Source: Arenibacterium halophilum
GTDB taxonomy: Bacteria > Pseudomonadota > Alphaproteobacteria > Rhodobacterales > Rhodobacteraceae
Reading direction: 5' to 3'
Length of the DNA stretch: 64,000 bases
Assembly (NCBI RefSeq): GCF_005938225.1
Contig: NZ_VCPC01000005.1
Coordinates: 105,519-169,518, forward strand
The notes below the pieces were generated by a model. That model ran no database searches and was not told the DNA's origin. It worked only from the letters and a program-made list of their open reading frames with translations. Shown in pieces: positions 50,082 to 59,373 of this stretch. Position 1 is the first letter of the stretch, and every line of letters starts with the position of its first letter. Position numbers and translations under genes: made by a program.

Positions 50082-50908
50082 ATCAGGTTCAGCGTCTTTT
50101 TCGGGTCATATTGGTCGCGAAGCCAGTCACCCAGCAGGTTCAGGGACAGAACGGTTATGAAGATGCCCACTCCGGGCATCACGGCCAGCCACCACGCGCG
50201 CGTGATATAAGACCGGCCCTCTGCCAGCATGCCGCCCCACGTCGCGATCTGCGGCGGAACGCCCAACCCCAGAAAGCTTAGCGATGCCTCGGCAAGGATG
50301 GCGGTCGCCATCGAAAACGTTCCCACGATGATTGCCGAAGCCATCAGGTTCGGCAGGATATGCCGCCGCATCACCCATGCCAGACCACCGCCCATGACGC
50401 GCGAGGATTCGACATAAGCCAGGGACCGCAGAACCATCGCCTGCGCCCGGGACATGCGCGAATACGGGATCCAGCGCTGGATTGTCAGGGCAAGGATCAC
50501 GTTTGTCAGGCTCTGACCAAAGAAAGCCAAAATTGCGATGGCCAGCAGGATCGGCGGAAAGGCCCAGAACGACTCGACGATTTTCTGGGTCACAAGATCC
50601 CAGGTACCGCGAAGGTACCCAGACAGCGCGCCGACGATTACCCCGACCACGCCCGAGATCACCACCACCGACGCCGCGATGGCCAGAGAGACCCGCGCCC
50701 CGGAAATCATCCGGGCCAGGATATCGCGGCCCAGGTGATCGGTTCCCAGGATGTGCCCACCGCTTAACGGCGGAAGCAGCGAATCCATCAGGCTCTGCTT
50801 GTTGGCCGTGAACGGGGTAATGAGGTTTCCGAACAGCGCGAGGAACAGCACGAAGCCCAGCAGGAAGGCACCGATGATGAATTTGAGATTGAGGAAGTCG
50901 AACTTCAT
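50078..50908 (-). CDS. Dipeptide-type ABC transporter permease (OppC/DppC)
   Basis: Permease of 276 residues with about six helices. The N-terminal FTANKQSLMDSLLPPLSGGHILGTDHLGRDILARMISGARVSL region and the EAA loop YVESSRVMGGGLAWVMRRHILPNLMASAI are typical of the C type. Two bases separate it from the B permease gene; it overlaps the D ATPase by 4 bp. Confidence 0.92.
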   Translation of the reverse strand: MKFDFLNLKFIIGAFLLGFVLFLALFGNLITPFTANKQSLMDSLLPPLSGGHILGTDHLGRDILARMISGARVSLAIAASVVVISGVVGVIVGALSGYLRGTWDLVTQKIVESFWAFPPILLAIAILAFFGQSLTNVILALTIQRWIPYSRMSRAQAMVLRSLAYVESSRVMGGGLAWVMRRHILPNLMASAIIVGTFSMATAILAEASLSFLGLGVPPQIATWGGMLAEGRSYITRAWWLAVMPGVGIFITVLSLNLLGDWLRDQYDPKKTLNLI

Positions 50909-50910
50909 GG

Positions 50911-51921
50911 TCAGGCCTTATGCCCGCGCAACCGCGGATCGATCAGGACGTAAAAGATATCGATCAGCAGGTTCAGCGCGATGAACAGGATCGTGTACGA
51001 GGCAACGGCGCCAGTGGTCAGCGGCATGTCGCGAACGCTGATCGCCTGAAACAGAAGGGTGCCGATCCCCGGCCACGAGAACACCACCTCGACGATGATC
51101 GAGCCACTGATAAGCGCACCGAGTTCAAGCCCGATGATCGTGACAATCGGGATCGCGGCATTGGGCATCAGGTGACGCCGGACGATGGTGCCCCGCTTCA
51201 TGCCTTTTGCAACCGCAGTGAACACATGCTCTTCCTGGCCTGCATCTATGACTGCGGCGCGTGTAATACGCGAGATGATCCCTATCATCGCCAGGGTCAG
51301 GGTCAGCGCCGGGAGTGCCAGATACTTCAACGCCTGCAGGAACGTGTCGAAAGACCCGGCAATCAGCGCGTCGAACGTGACAAACCCGGTGACAGATGGG
51401 ACGGAAACGCCATATGGCAGGCGACCACTTGACGGAAACAGGTTCAGATACCCCGAGAAGAACAGCACAAGCAGGATCCCGACCCAGAAAGACGGTGCGC
51501 TGACCCCCGAGATCGAGATCACAGATACGATCGCGTCGATGATCTTTCCCTTGTTCAGCGCGGCGATCATCCCAAGTGGAACGGCGATCACGATGGCCAT
51601 CACAAGCGCATAGAACGACAGCTCGAGCGTCGCCGGGAGCCTCTCTCCGATCAGTTCGAAGACGGGGGCGCGATAGCGATAGGATTCACCCAGATCGAAC
51701 CGTGCCAGATTGCCGATGAACTGGCCGTATTGCGCCCAGATCGGCCGGTCGAGCCCCCATGCCTCGCGCGTTTCGGCGATTTGCTCTTCGGTCGCGTCGT
51801 CAGGCAGCAGCAGCTCTGCCGCATCGCCCGGCGCAAGCCGCAAGAGACCAAAGATCGCCATGGTCACCAGAAGAAGCACCGGGATTGCGCCCAGTAGCCG
51901 CGTGGTAATCAGATGTAACAA
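50911..51921 (-). CDS. Dipeptide-type ABC transporter permease (OppB/DppB)
   Basis: Permease of about 336 residues with six helices. The N-terminal LLHLITTRLLGAIPVLLLVTMAIFGLLRLAPGDAAELLLP and the EAA loop AAVIDAGQEEHVFTAVAKGMKRGTIVRRHLMPNA define the B type. The best start is TTG at 51921 with GGAG seven bases upstream; an earlier start at 51966 would add 15 polar, Arg-rich residues. It lies 79 bp after the receptor gene. Confidence 0.9.
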   Translation of the reverse strand: MLHLITTRLLGAIPVLLLVTMAIFGLLRLAPGDAAELLLPDDATEEQIAETREAWGLDRPIWAQYGQFIGNLARFDLGESYRYRAPVFELIGERLPATLELSFYALVMAIVIAVPLGMIAALNKGKIIDAIVSVISISGVSAPSFWVGILLVLFFSGYLNLFPSSGRLPYGVSVPSVTGFVTFDALIAGSFDTFLQALKYLALPALTLTLAMIGIISRITRAAVIDAGQEEHVFTAVAKGMKRGTIVRRHLMPNAAIPIVTIIGLELGALISGSIIVEVVFSWPGIGTLLFQAISVRDMPLTTGAVASYTILFIALNLLIDIFYVLIDPRLRGHKA

Positions 51922-52000
51922 GCGTATGCTCCGCCTAGTGATTACGAACCGGTGCCGCAGCGACAAGCGCCGCTGCGGCGAAAGTGAAGAGCCCGGGGCC

Positions 52001-53518
52001 CTACATTTTCACGTCGGACAGCCAGATTTCACCGTCCGCGCTGGCATCCCATTCGATGCCCTTGCTCACGCCGTGCACAAGACGGTGCGACCACATGAAG
52101 AACATGGGCACCTCTTCCGCGATCAGCTCGGCGGCCTGGCGCACGATCTTGCAGCGTTCGTCGAAGTCGAGTGTCTGGCGTTCCTGCTGAAGCAGAGCGT
52201 CAAGCTCGGGGCTGGAATAGCCAATCCGCTGGGTCACGTCGGTTTCCAGATACTGCGACAGAGGTTCCGAGGGATCGAGGAACAGACCACGGCCCAGGTA
52301 GTACATGGGCAGTTCGCCCGCGCGCATCGCTGCCGTGAGATTGGCGTATTCGGGCACCTGAAGATCGACCTCGAAGCCAACCTCGGTCATCATCTGTGTC
52401 ACGATTTCCGACACCTGACGGTCCGAGATGTACCGGCCCGACGCGGTCATGAATTCAACCTTCGGTCCGCCATTTTCATAGCCCGCTTCGGCCAGCAGAG
52501 CGCGCGCCTTCTCGGGGTTGTAATCGATCACGAAATCAAGCGGCCCGGTATAGCAGATCTGCTGCTCGCCCAGAGGGCCATCCATCTTGTCGGCCAGACC
52601 CATCAGGAACCGGTCGATGATCAGATCCTTGTTGATCGAATGCGCGGCCGCCTGACGAACCCGCTTGTCCGTCCACGGTTCGAACTTGGGGTTGAAGGCC
52701 AGGAACATCGGTTCAATCGACGGGCTCTGCGCCAGGCTGATCGCATCGTTGCCTTCAAGGCGCGACACCAGCTGCGGCGGGATCAGACGTGCAATCTGCA
52801 CTTCCCCGTTCATCAGCGCGGTCACACGCTGCTCGGCTTCGCGGATCTGGCGAAACACGGCGGTATCCGGCGCGTCGGCCGAGATTCCGGGGAAATCATC
52901 GTTCTTTTCCAGAGCGATTTCCTGATCCAGCATATACGAGGCCAGTTTGTACGGCCCCCAGCCAAATGCGGCATCTTCATCCGGGTTTTCATTCGCCTCG
53001 GCCAGCTCGGCGCTGGTGATGATGAACCGGTCGAAGATATACGACAGCAGCGATGCCAGCGGTTTCTTCGTCACGATCTCGAAGGTGTAATCGTCGACAG
53101 CGCGGATGGTTTCAACTTCGCTGAAGATGTTCTTCTGGATGCTGGCCGGGTCGTTCAGCACCCGGTCATAGGAGTGCAGAACGTCCGCCGTTGTCGGACC
53201 GGGGCCGCCGTCATGGCGCACAAGGTCCTCGCGCAGCTTGAAGCGCCAGGTGGTTGGGTCCACGACTTCCCAGTTCTCCACCAGAATGCCCTGGTATTCC
53301 TTGGCAGCATAGTTGTAGCGCCCCAGGCAACCGTAGGTCTGGCACCATACGGAATACATCTGCGCGTTGCTTTCGGCATAGGGCGTGGGCGACGTCATGG
53401 GGAAAGTGCTTGTCACCATGAGCAGCTTGTCGTCCTGCGCAGCAAGCGGTTGGGTCAGGCCCAGCACCGCAAGCGCACCGAAGGCGCCACCGATAAGGCC
53501 CTGTCTAGTCTTTGTCAT
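52001..53518 (-). CDS. Dipeptide-type ABC transporter substrate-binding protein (OppA/DppA, SBP family 5)
   Basis: Large periplasmic receptor of 505 residues with a Sec signal (residues 1-27, PLAA-QDD). The family 5 pattern is clear in GILVENWEVVDPTTWRFKLREDLVRHDGGPGPTTADVLHSYDRV and MFLAFNPKFEPWTDKRVRQAAAHSINKDLIIDRFLMG. Ligands of such receptors include peptides, opines, glycosides and N-acyl amino acids. The amidase and M20 peptidase encoded just upstream suggest an amide-linked ligand. Start at 53518 is MTKTRQGLIGG; GGGAG lies upstream. Confidence 0.9.
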   Translation of the reverse strand: MTKTRQGLIGGAFGALAVLGLTQPLAAQDDKLLMVTSTFPMTSPTPYAESNAQMYSVWCQTYGCLGRYNYAAKEYQGILVENWEVVDPTTWRFKLREDLVRHDGGPGPTTADVLHSYDRVLNDPASIQKNIFSEVETIRAVDDYTFEIVTKKPLASLLSYIFDRFIITSAELAEANENPDEDAAFGWGPYKLASYMLDQEIALEKNDDFPGISADAPDTAVFRQIREAEQRVTALMNGEVQIARLIPPQLVSRLEGNDAISLAQSPSIEPMFLAFNPKFEPWTDKRVRQAAAHSINKDLIIDRFLMGLADKMDGPLGEQQICYTGPLDFVIDYNPEKARALLAEAGYENGGPKVEFMTASGRYISDRQVSEIVTQMMTEVGFEVDLQVPEYANLTAAMRAGELPMYYLGRGLFLDPSEPLSQYLETDVTQRIGYSSPELDALLQQERQTLDFDERCKIVRQAAELIAEEVPMFFMWSHRLVHGVSKGIEWDASADGEIWLSDVKM

Positions 53519-53639
53519 CTGGTCGTTCTCCCTGGAGATGTTGTTACGGCGTCCCCGCATCACGGGCAGAGGCCGTCTTTTTCTGGGTGTCGTTTTCTGG
53601 CGTGTCGAAGTTGCGATCCGTCGGGCCTCCTGTCTTTTC

Positions 53640-55061
53640 TCAGTGATTTACAAGCGGGGCCCGTTCATCGGACGACAGCGCGCCGATGTCCCAGAACACA
53701 CCCGCCATCAGCGCCAGGCCATCTTCGTAAAGACCGATAAGCCCATGTTCGTTGGGGCCGTGCTGCCCGCAGCCGCCATAGCTTTGCGGCAGCCACATGA
53801 TCGGGATGCCCAGCGTTTCCTTGAAATACTCGGATGGTCCCGAGGCGCCGATCGTCGGAATGATGTTGGGCCCGTCGCCAACAGTCTGACGCATGGACCG
53901 GGCAACCATCTGCACCCACGGATGTTCCGGGTCGGTCCGCGACGGCGGAAACATGTCCCGCTCGGACACAAGCTCAACCACGACCTCGGGGAACCCCTGT
54001 TCTTCCAGATGCCGTCGCAGCGCTGGGGCCACGTCGTCTGCATCTGTATCGACGGTGTGGCGCAACTGGATCCGGGCGCGGGCGAACCCCGCAACGGCAG
54101 GCACCGGGTTCTCTGGCTGGCCGCTGATCATCGAAAGAACGATGGCACTGTTCCAGGCATAGATGCGTTCGGTCCGCGACATCTCCGGCTCACCCCACCC
54201 CTCATCGGGCGAGGGCGCGCCGGGCTGGTCCTTGACCTTCACATCACGGCTTGCCGCGCGCACCGCCTCGGGAACGTTCTTGGGCCGCCAGCCATCGACC
54301 ATGATCCGGCCTTCGCGGGAAATGATCGTTGAAATGGCGTGCGACAGAACCACTGCCGGATCCTTGAGCAATCCGCCCCAGTGGCCCGAATGGTGGCTCC
54401 CCTCGCGCAGATCACACACCAGATCGACCGAAAGACCGCCGCGGGTGCCCAAGGTGATATCGGCGACATCCATGCTCTGGCGCGGACCGTCCAGCGCGAT
54501 GAAAACGTCCGACGCAAGCAAGTCCCGCTTGTCTTTCAGAAATTGCTGAAGACCCGGCGAACCGGCCTCTTCGCCCATCTCGATCAGCACGGTCGCGTTG
54601 AACCCCAGAGCGCCGCGTTCTTCCAGAACGGCTCGAAGGCTGTCGATGGCGATCAGATGCTGGCCCTTGTTGTCCACGGTGCCCCGGCCATAGACTCGGT
54701 TGCCTTCAATCTTCAGCGTCCAGGGGTCCAGATCGGCGCGCCACCGTTCGGGCATCGCACGCACCACGTCGCCGTGGCCATAGATCAGCGCTGTCGGCAA
54801 TTCCGGGTCTTCGTGGCGCCGCGCCACGAGAAAAGGACCATGCTCGGGCAGGGGATTGTCGAAGATGTCGATCTGGAAGCCCATATCGGCCAGGTAGGGG
54901 CCCATCACCTCGTGACAGTAACGCTCAAGTTCGGGCTTCCGAAGCGGCGGGTGGCTTTCGCTCTGCACCGCCACGAGCCGCCCGAGCGTTTCTAGAAACA
55001 CGCCAGATTCCAGATACCCTTTGGCCCGTGAAATCGCTGTATTGCGCCCGTTGTCCTGCAT
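53640..55061 (-). CDS. M20 family metallopeptidase
   Basis: A zinc aminoacylase/dipeptidase-type enzyme of 473 residues. The metal ligands appear in order: H of LIYGHGDVVRAMPERW, D of GRGTVDNKGQ, EE of LIEMGEEAGSPG, D of VFIALDGPR, and the final H in GCGQHGPNEHG. The dimerisation domain is inserted in the middle as usual. No signal peptide, so cytoplasmic. It would split a peptide or N-acyl amino acid brought in by the ABC importer that follows it in the same direction. Confidence 0.92.
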   Translation of the reverse strand: MQDNGRNTAISRAKGYLESGVFLETLGRLVAVQSESHPPLRKPELERYCHEVMGPYLADMGFQIDIFDNPLPEHGPFLVARRHEDPELPTALIYGHGDVVRAMPERWRADLDPWTLKIEGNRVYGRGTVDNKGQHLIAIDSLRAVLEERGALGFNATVLIEMGEEAGSPGLQQFLKDKRDLLASDVFIALDGPRQSMDVADITLGTRGGLSVDLVCDLREGSHHSGHWGGLLKDPAVVLSHAISTIISREGRIMVDGWRPKNVPEAVRAASRDVKVKDQPGAPSPDEGWGEPEMSRTERIYAWNSAIVLSMISGQPENPVPAVAGFARARIQLRHTVDTDADDVAPALRRHLEEQGFPEVVVELVSERDMFPPSRTDPEHPWVQMVARSMRQTVGDGPNIIPTIGASGPSEYFKETLGIPIMWLPQSYGGCGQHGPNEHGLIGLYEDGLALMAGVFWDIGALSSDERAPLVNH

Positions 55062-55067
55062 CTTGCC

Positions 55068-55784
55068 TCACTTGTCCTTTGTTTCAACCTTGCGCGTCCG
55101 GGCGTCCGGACGGCTGGCCTTGCGGTCTTCGATGATGCCGATCGCGCGGTCGCGCGCCCGCATCAGGTAGCGGCGATAGACTTCGGCCGCCTCATCTGCC
55201 TGCCGCGCGCGCGCGGCCGTCAGCACATCGCGCATCAACCCGATGGTGATCTGATGCTCGTCGTATGTGGTTGTGCGATAGAGCATCACCCGGATGTAGC
55301 TGATCCGGCTTTGCAGCGACTCGAGCACCTGAACCGCCACGGCATTTCCGCCGCCTTCCCAGATTTGATGCACGAACCGGCTCAGCAGCCGCGTGTAATC
55401 GTCCTCGCGGCGCCCGGCAGCGGCCAACGCGCCATCCAGCAGAGGCGCCATCCGGTCCAGGTCCGTCTCTGGAACCTGCGCCACGAACCGGCGCAACAGC
55501 TCGATTTCCAGAATGAGCCGCAGGTCGAACATATCTCTGACCTCATCGACCGACAGTTCCGACACCACCAACCCGCGCGTTCCTTCGCGCCGGACCAAAC
55601 CTTCGGCCTCGAGCAGCCGCAGAGCTTCGCGGACGAGCGTTCGGCTGACACCGGTCTCATCGCAGAGGTGCCGTTCGATCAATGCCTCTCCCGGTTTGTA
55701 ATGCACCGACATGATCGCCTCGCGGATGACGTTGGTCGCCTTCTCGCGAAATGTTTCGTTATCTGCCCTCACTCGCATTTCCAC
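55068..55784 (-). CDS. GntR family transcriptional regulator (FCD type)
   Basis: A 238-residue regulator with an N-terminal winged helix (VIREAIMSVHYKPGEALIERHLCDETGVSRTLVREALRLLEAEGLVRREGTRGLVV) and a helical FCD effector domain (DEVRDMFDLRLILEIELLRRFVAQ onward). The start is GTG at 55784 with GGAGGAGA about eight bases upstream; ATG at 55778 is the alternative. The open frame to 56366 is in the amidase gene and spurious. It lies between amidase and peptidase genes and probably controls this cluster via a palindrome at 57459-57474. Confidence 0.88.
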   Translation of the reverse strand: MEMRVRADNETFREKATNVIREAIMSVHYKPGEALIERHLCDETGVSRTLVREALRLLEAEGLVRREGTRGLVVSELSVDEVRDMFDLRLILEIELLRRFVAQVPETDLDRMAPLLDGALAAAGRREDDYTRLLSRFVHQIWEGGGNAVAVQVLESLQSRISYIRVMLYRTTTYDEHQITIGLMRDVLTAARARQADEAAEVYRRYLMRARDRAIGIIEDRKASRPDARTRKVETKDK

Positions 55785-55891
55785 GTTACGTCTCCTCCAT
55801 TTTCCGTCCGTGTCCGGCTGCTGCATGGCAACCCACGCGCCAACCGTCAAACGGTCGGCGGCACAGGGCCTATGCTCTGCCGGGCTCGGTA

Positions 55892-57346
55892 TCACGCAAC
55901 GGGCTCCATCTCGTCGCGGACGGTCACCGCGCCAAGCGCGGCGATGTCGGGAACGGGGCGAGCCGTCAGCGGATTGCGCGCCAGGACCTCCTCCAGCGCA
56001 CATGCGACATGCATCAGTTTCAGGTCTTCGTTGCGGCGCCCGACCAGTTGAATGCCGAACGGCATCCCCGCGTGATCGACACCACAGGGGATCGAAATTG
56101 CCGGATGGTTCAAAAGCGTGATCCCATAGGTCAAACCGACATATTCGAAGTAGTTTGCCATCGGCTTGCCATTCACCTTGGCCGGATAGACCTCGTGTTT
56201 GGGCCATGGCGATACGCCCACGGTTGGCGTGATCAGGATGTCGTAGGTTTGAAAGAACCTCTGCGCGCGGCGATAGATTTCGGTCTGATCGGCCATCGCC
56301 TGCCCGACATCGCCCACCGTAAACCGCGCCGCGTGCTCCAGGTTCTGCGCAACAAGGCGGCCCCACTTGCCGGGCTGCTCGCGCTCGCGTTTGGAAAACA
56401 TCCCAAGATAGTTGGCCGCGCGCAGCACCTCATAGGTCCACTGGACATTCCCAAGGTCGGGTGTGTCCGAGGCGACATCGCGAAAGACTTGCGTGAAGCA
56501 CGACAGCCGATCGCGGAACACCTGACGAAGGCTGTCTTCGATCGGAGCGAACCCCAGATCTTCCGAAGTTGCGATGCGCAACCCTGCCAGGTCGACGGGC
56601 CGGTCAAGCGACCAGTCCATCGGCGTGGCAAGGGGGTCCATCGGATCGGATGTCGCCATCGCCCGAAGCAGCAACAGCGCATCCTCCGAGGTCCGCGCCA
56701 TGGGCCCCTGCACCGGCAGATGCGACAGCCCGATCATGCGCCGGTCGGAGGCGACGATACCGGCGGTAGGACGCATACCCACCACGCCACAGAACGACGC
56801 AGGAATACGGAGGCTGCCGGCATTGTCGGACCCGTGGGCCAGCGGCATCATCCCCGTGGCCAGCGCAATCGCTGACCCGCCAGAGGATCCGCCGCAAGTC
56901 AATGCCGGGGAAAAGGGGTTCCCGCTGACACCATAAACCGGGTTGAAGGTATTGCCCCCTGCCCCATGTTCCGGCGTGTTGGTCTTGGCGAACACATTGG
57001 CGCCCTTTGCGCGAAGGTTGGCAACAAGCGCCTCGTCCTCGTCTGGCACCTGATTGCGGAACATTTCCGAGCCGTAGGTCGTGGTCAGCCCCGCCGTGTC
57101 GATCAGGTCCTTGATCCCGATCGGCAAACCGTGCAGCGGCGTCAGATCTTCGCCGGCGATGACAGCCGCCTCATCCGCACGGGCGCGCTCAAAGGCAGCC
57201 TCGCGGGCGATGGCAACCACCCCGTTGACCGGTGCGTTCACCGCGTCGATCCGCGACAGGCAGGAGTCGAGCAGCTCCACAGGTGACAGATCCTTGGTTC
57301 CGATCATCCGCCGCGCTTCCGCTGCACTAAGATCACACGCCTGCAT
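55892..57346 (-). CDS. Amidase (amidase signature family)
   Basis: A cytoplasmic amidase of 484 residues. The Ser-cisSer-Lys triad is visible: K79 in LPIGIKDLIDTAGL, the GGSSGGSA loop at 152-159, and nucleophile S178 in SDNAGSLRIPASFCGVVGMRPTAG. It hydrolyses a carboxamide; the C-terminal end lacks motifs of GatA, so it is catabolic. First gene of the peptide/amide cluster, 107 bp before the GntR gene. Its promoter must lie in 57347-57500. Confidence 0.92.
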   Translation of the reverse strand: MQACDLSAAEARRMIGTKDLSPVELLDSCLSRIDAVNAPVNGVVAIAREAAFERARADEAAVIAGEDLTPLHGLPIGIKDLIDTAGLTTTYGSEMFRNQVPDEDEALVANLRAKGANVFAKTNTPEHGAGGNTFNPVYGVSGNPFSPALTCGGSSGGSAIALATGMMPLAHGSDNAGSLRIPASFCGVVGMRPTAGIVASDRRMIGLSHLPVQGPMARTSEDALLLLRAMATSDPMDPLATPMDWSLDRPVDLAGLRIATSEDLGFAPIEDSLRQVFRDRLSCFTQVFRDVASDTPDLGNVQWTYEVLRAANYLGMFSKREREQPGKWGRLVAQNLEHAARFTVGDVGQAMADQTEIYRRAQRFFQTYDILITPTVGVSPWPKHEVYPAKVNGKPMANYFEYVGLTYGITLLNHPAISIPCGVDHAGMPFGIQLVGRRNEDLKLMHVACALEEVLARNPLTARPVPDIAALGAVTVRDEMEPVA

Positions 57347-57433
57347 TCACTGGAACTCCTTGTTTTTCCGGCCCTCGGGCACCCGATTAGACGGCACTCG
57401 CCCTCGGCATTTTGGCCGAAAAGTGCACTTGGC

Positions 57434-57452
57434 ATACATCGACGTTATGTAT
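57434..57452. promoter_or_regulatory. Inverted repeat ATACAT-N7-ATGTAT
   Basis: Exact 6-bp arms ATACAT (57434-57439) and ATGTAT (57447-57452) lie next to the 16-bp palindrome, between it and the amidase start. It may be a second operator half or overlap the amidase -10 region. Confidence 0.4.
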
Positions 57453-57458
57453 TTTCAA

Positions 57459-57474
57459 TATGTTGCGCAACATA
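57459..57474. promoter_or_regulatory. Perfect 16-bp palindrome upstream of amidase operon
   Basis: TATGTTGCGCAACATA reads the same on both strands. It lies 113 bp before the amidase start in an AT-rich patch, directly next to TTGAAA on the minus strand, a possible -35. The GntR protein encoded second in the operon is the likely ligand-responsive binder. Confidence 0.6.
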
Positions 57475-57669
57475 GAAAGTTAGAGATCTATCATATTACG
57501 GCTGCCTGCGCCACAATTTCCAAATCAAAAATCTCAGGGAAGAAGTTGATTTCACGGCGATTTCGGGCCGCCCCGATTGCTCTCTCGGCTCGCGAAAATC
57601 CCTGCTCATTTTTCGGGCACTCCGCCTTCGGGCCACGACGGCAAGCCGGATTTTGATCGCTTTAAGCGC

Positions 57670-57699
57670 AAAAAACCGGCGAAGCGTTCGCTTCGCCGG
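57670..57699 (-). terminator. Rho-independent terminator after MarR gene
   Basis: A perfect 10-bp stem CCGGCGAAGC/GCTTCGCCGG with loop GTTC (57676-57699), and on the minus strand it is followed by six T residues (57670-57675). It lies about 100 bp past the MarR stop and ends the minus-strand aromatic operon. Confidence 0.85.
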
Positions 57700-57798
57700 G
57701 TCGTGGCGCCGGATGCGCCCGGTTCATGGAATCACTGCACGCCCCACTTGACAGGACGCATCAAGATCGGGCCTTTACCGCCCCCTTCGCGCGGGCCG

Positions 57799-58356
57799 CT
57801 AAAACGCGTTCTGAGATCGTGTCGCGGGCATCTTCTGGCCGCGTTTCGCGGCGGCGCGCTCGTCATGTTCAAGGTTGTGGATCATCAACGTCAGCGCCTT
57901 GCGCAAGACCTTCTGCTCGTCATCGCTCAGCCCGGCCACTGCCAGATCGTTTGCCTCGACCGCCAGGGGTTCAAGCTTGTCGCGCAATTGCCACCCCCGT
58001 TCGGTCAGATAGGCGTGCTGGCGCCGCCGGTTGCCTTCGGCGTTGCGACGCACGATGAACCCCAATTCTTCCATACGCGACAGCGCCGTGTGGGCCGTCG
58101 GTTCGGTCAAATTGGCACGGTTGCTCAGCTCTCGCTGCGACAGACCATCCCCGCGCCACAGGATCCTGAGAAATATCCATTGGCCAAACGTCACGCCCTC
58201 TGTCGCAAGCCGCAATGTCAGCGAACGGTTAAAGGCACGCGCGGCCAGCCGGATCAAACGGGCCAGCCGCTCTTCCTGCAAATCCGGCTCCGCAGGCACG
58301 CGGGATTCGTCGGATATCTTCTTCATGCGCTCATCCGTAATTGATGTCACGCGCAT
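57799..58356 (-). CDS. MarR family transcriptional regulator
   Basis: Winged-helix regulator of about 185 residues. The DNA-binding part is LSQRELSNRANLTEPTAHTALSRMEELGFIVRRNAEGNRRRQHAYLTERGWQL, with the D/N-R-R wing. ATG at 58356 is used; ATG 58326 is equally possible and has a slightly better ribosome site. It is the last gene of the phthalate-type operon, and is the natural candidate for the two TTAG-N4-CTAA sites in the promoters at 62.97 and 63.86 kb, responding to an aromatic acid. Confidence 0.87.
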   Translation of the reverse strand: MRVTSITDERMKKISDESRVPAEPDLQEERLARLIRLAARAFNRSLTLRLATEGVTFGQWIFLRILWRGDGLSQRELSNRANLTEPTAHTALSRMEELGFIVRRNAEGNRRRQHAYLTERGWQLRDKLEPLAVEANDLAVAGLSDDEQKVLRKALTLMIHNLEHDERAAAKRGQKMPATRSQNAF

Positions 58357-58423
58357 GGTAATCGATTTTAATGCGGGTCGGAAACCGACAATTGCGGGTG
58401 GTCCCGCCGTGGTCAAACCTCGC

Positions 58424-59356
58424 CTATCCCAAGGTGATCACGAGTGTTCCCAACAGGGCAAGGATGGACGCCACAAGAAACTGGGGGCCGGGTTTGCGCT
58501 CTGACTTGAGTAGCAGCGCAGAAAGCCAGGCGGCGATGAACATCTCGACCGATCCGATGATGGCAACGGCCGTGACCGTGGTCAGGCTCAACGCGAAGAA
58601 CTGGAATATCTGGCCCAGCGATACCGCCGCTGCAGCGATCAGCTGCCAAAGGGCCGGGCGCCGGAACAGCGACAGGTAGTCGGCCCGCCCCCGGCGTGAA
58701 AATGGCGCAATCGCCGCCCCGCAAAGCAACCCTGTCACGGCACCGATAAAGGTACCCAGCAGCGGATCGGGCAACCCGGCCAAGGCGAACTTGCGGCTGA
58801 CATAGGCGCCGCCATAGCTGGCCGACGACACGGTTCCCAGAATTCGACCGTGGCGCAGATCTTCGGGCGCGCGCCTGCGCAGATCAGGCCTGTCGGGTGG
58901 TCGTGCCCCCGACATGCGCCCGCCAAGGGCCACGACTGCGATACCCGAAAACACCAGCAGGATCCCGGCCGCGACGGGAAGCGTGATACGCTCGCCCAGA
59001 AGCAGGATCGCAAGCAGCGCGGCGAACACCGGGATCAACCGTCGCAGGATTCCGATTTCGATCGCCCCGACAAGTTCGACGGCCCGGAACATTAAAACAC
59101 GACCGGAAATGTTGGCCAGCACACCGGCGAGGACGAAATAGCCCACTCCAAGCCACACCGTCAGTCCCGGATCCGGCAATGGCCTGCCCATCACCAGCCA
59201 GCAGATACCCGCCAGAAGCGCAGTCAGCAGCACCGAAAGATAGGCACCATTGCTGGAGTTGCCGGCCTCGGCGTTGCGGTTGATGGCGACCGCGCTGAAG
59301 CCGTAGCAAAATGCCGACACCAGTGCGAACAACTCGCCAAGGAAGGGAATGGCCAT
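58424..59356 (-). CDS. EamA/DMT family transporter
   Basis: Inner-membrane protein of 310 residues with about ten helices in two EamA repeats (AVELVGAIEIGILRRLIPVFAALLAILLLGERITL and LSLTTVTAVAIIGSVEMFIAAWLSALLLKSER), each with the family's terminal LGE/KSER end. A polar linker SGARPPDRPDLRRRAPEDLRHGR joins the repeats. It may import the aromatic acid or export an intermediate. It sits between the unknown 148-residue protein and the MarR gene. Confidence 0.9.
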   Translation of the reverse strand: MAIPFLGELFALVSAFCYGFSAVAINRNAEAGNSSNGAYLSVLLTALLAGICWLVMGRPLPDPGLTVWLGVGYFVLAGVLANISGRVLMFRAVELVGAIEIGILRRLIPVFAALLAILLLGERITLPVAAGILLVFSGIAVVALGGRMSGARPPDRPDLRRRAPEDLRHGRILGTVSSASYGGAYVSRKFALAGLPDPLLGTFIGAVTGLLCGAAIAPFSRRGRADYLSLFRRPALWQLIAAAAVSLGQIFQFFALSLTTVTAVAIIGSVEMFIAAWLSALLLKSERKPGPQFLVASILALLGTLVITLG

Positions 59357-59373
59357 GACGCAGACGGCGCGCC

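Larger units (their letters stand above)
57347..57798. other. Intergenic region between amidase and MarR genes
   Basis: 452 bp with no supported gene. The part 57430-57560 is AT-rich and holds the amidase promoter region with two inverted repeats (57434-57452 and 57459-57474). The part 57670-57699 is a terminator for the phthalate-type operon arriving from the right. Nothing is seen in 57700-57798 apart from a weak GGCGC/GCGCC hairpin. Confidence 0.7.

Noticed and set aside
51710..53740. 676-codon plus-strand frame across the OppA and OppB genes
   Set aside because: Antisense of two genes with clear family motifs; no recognisable domain despite its length.
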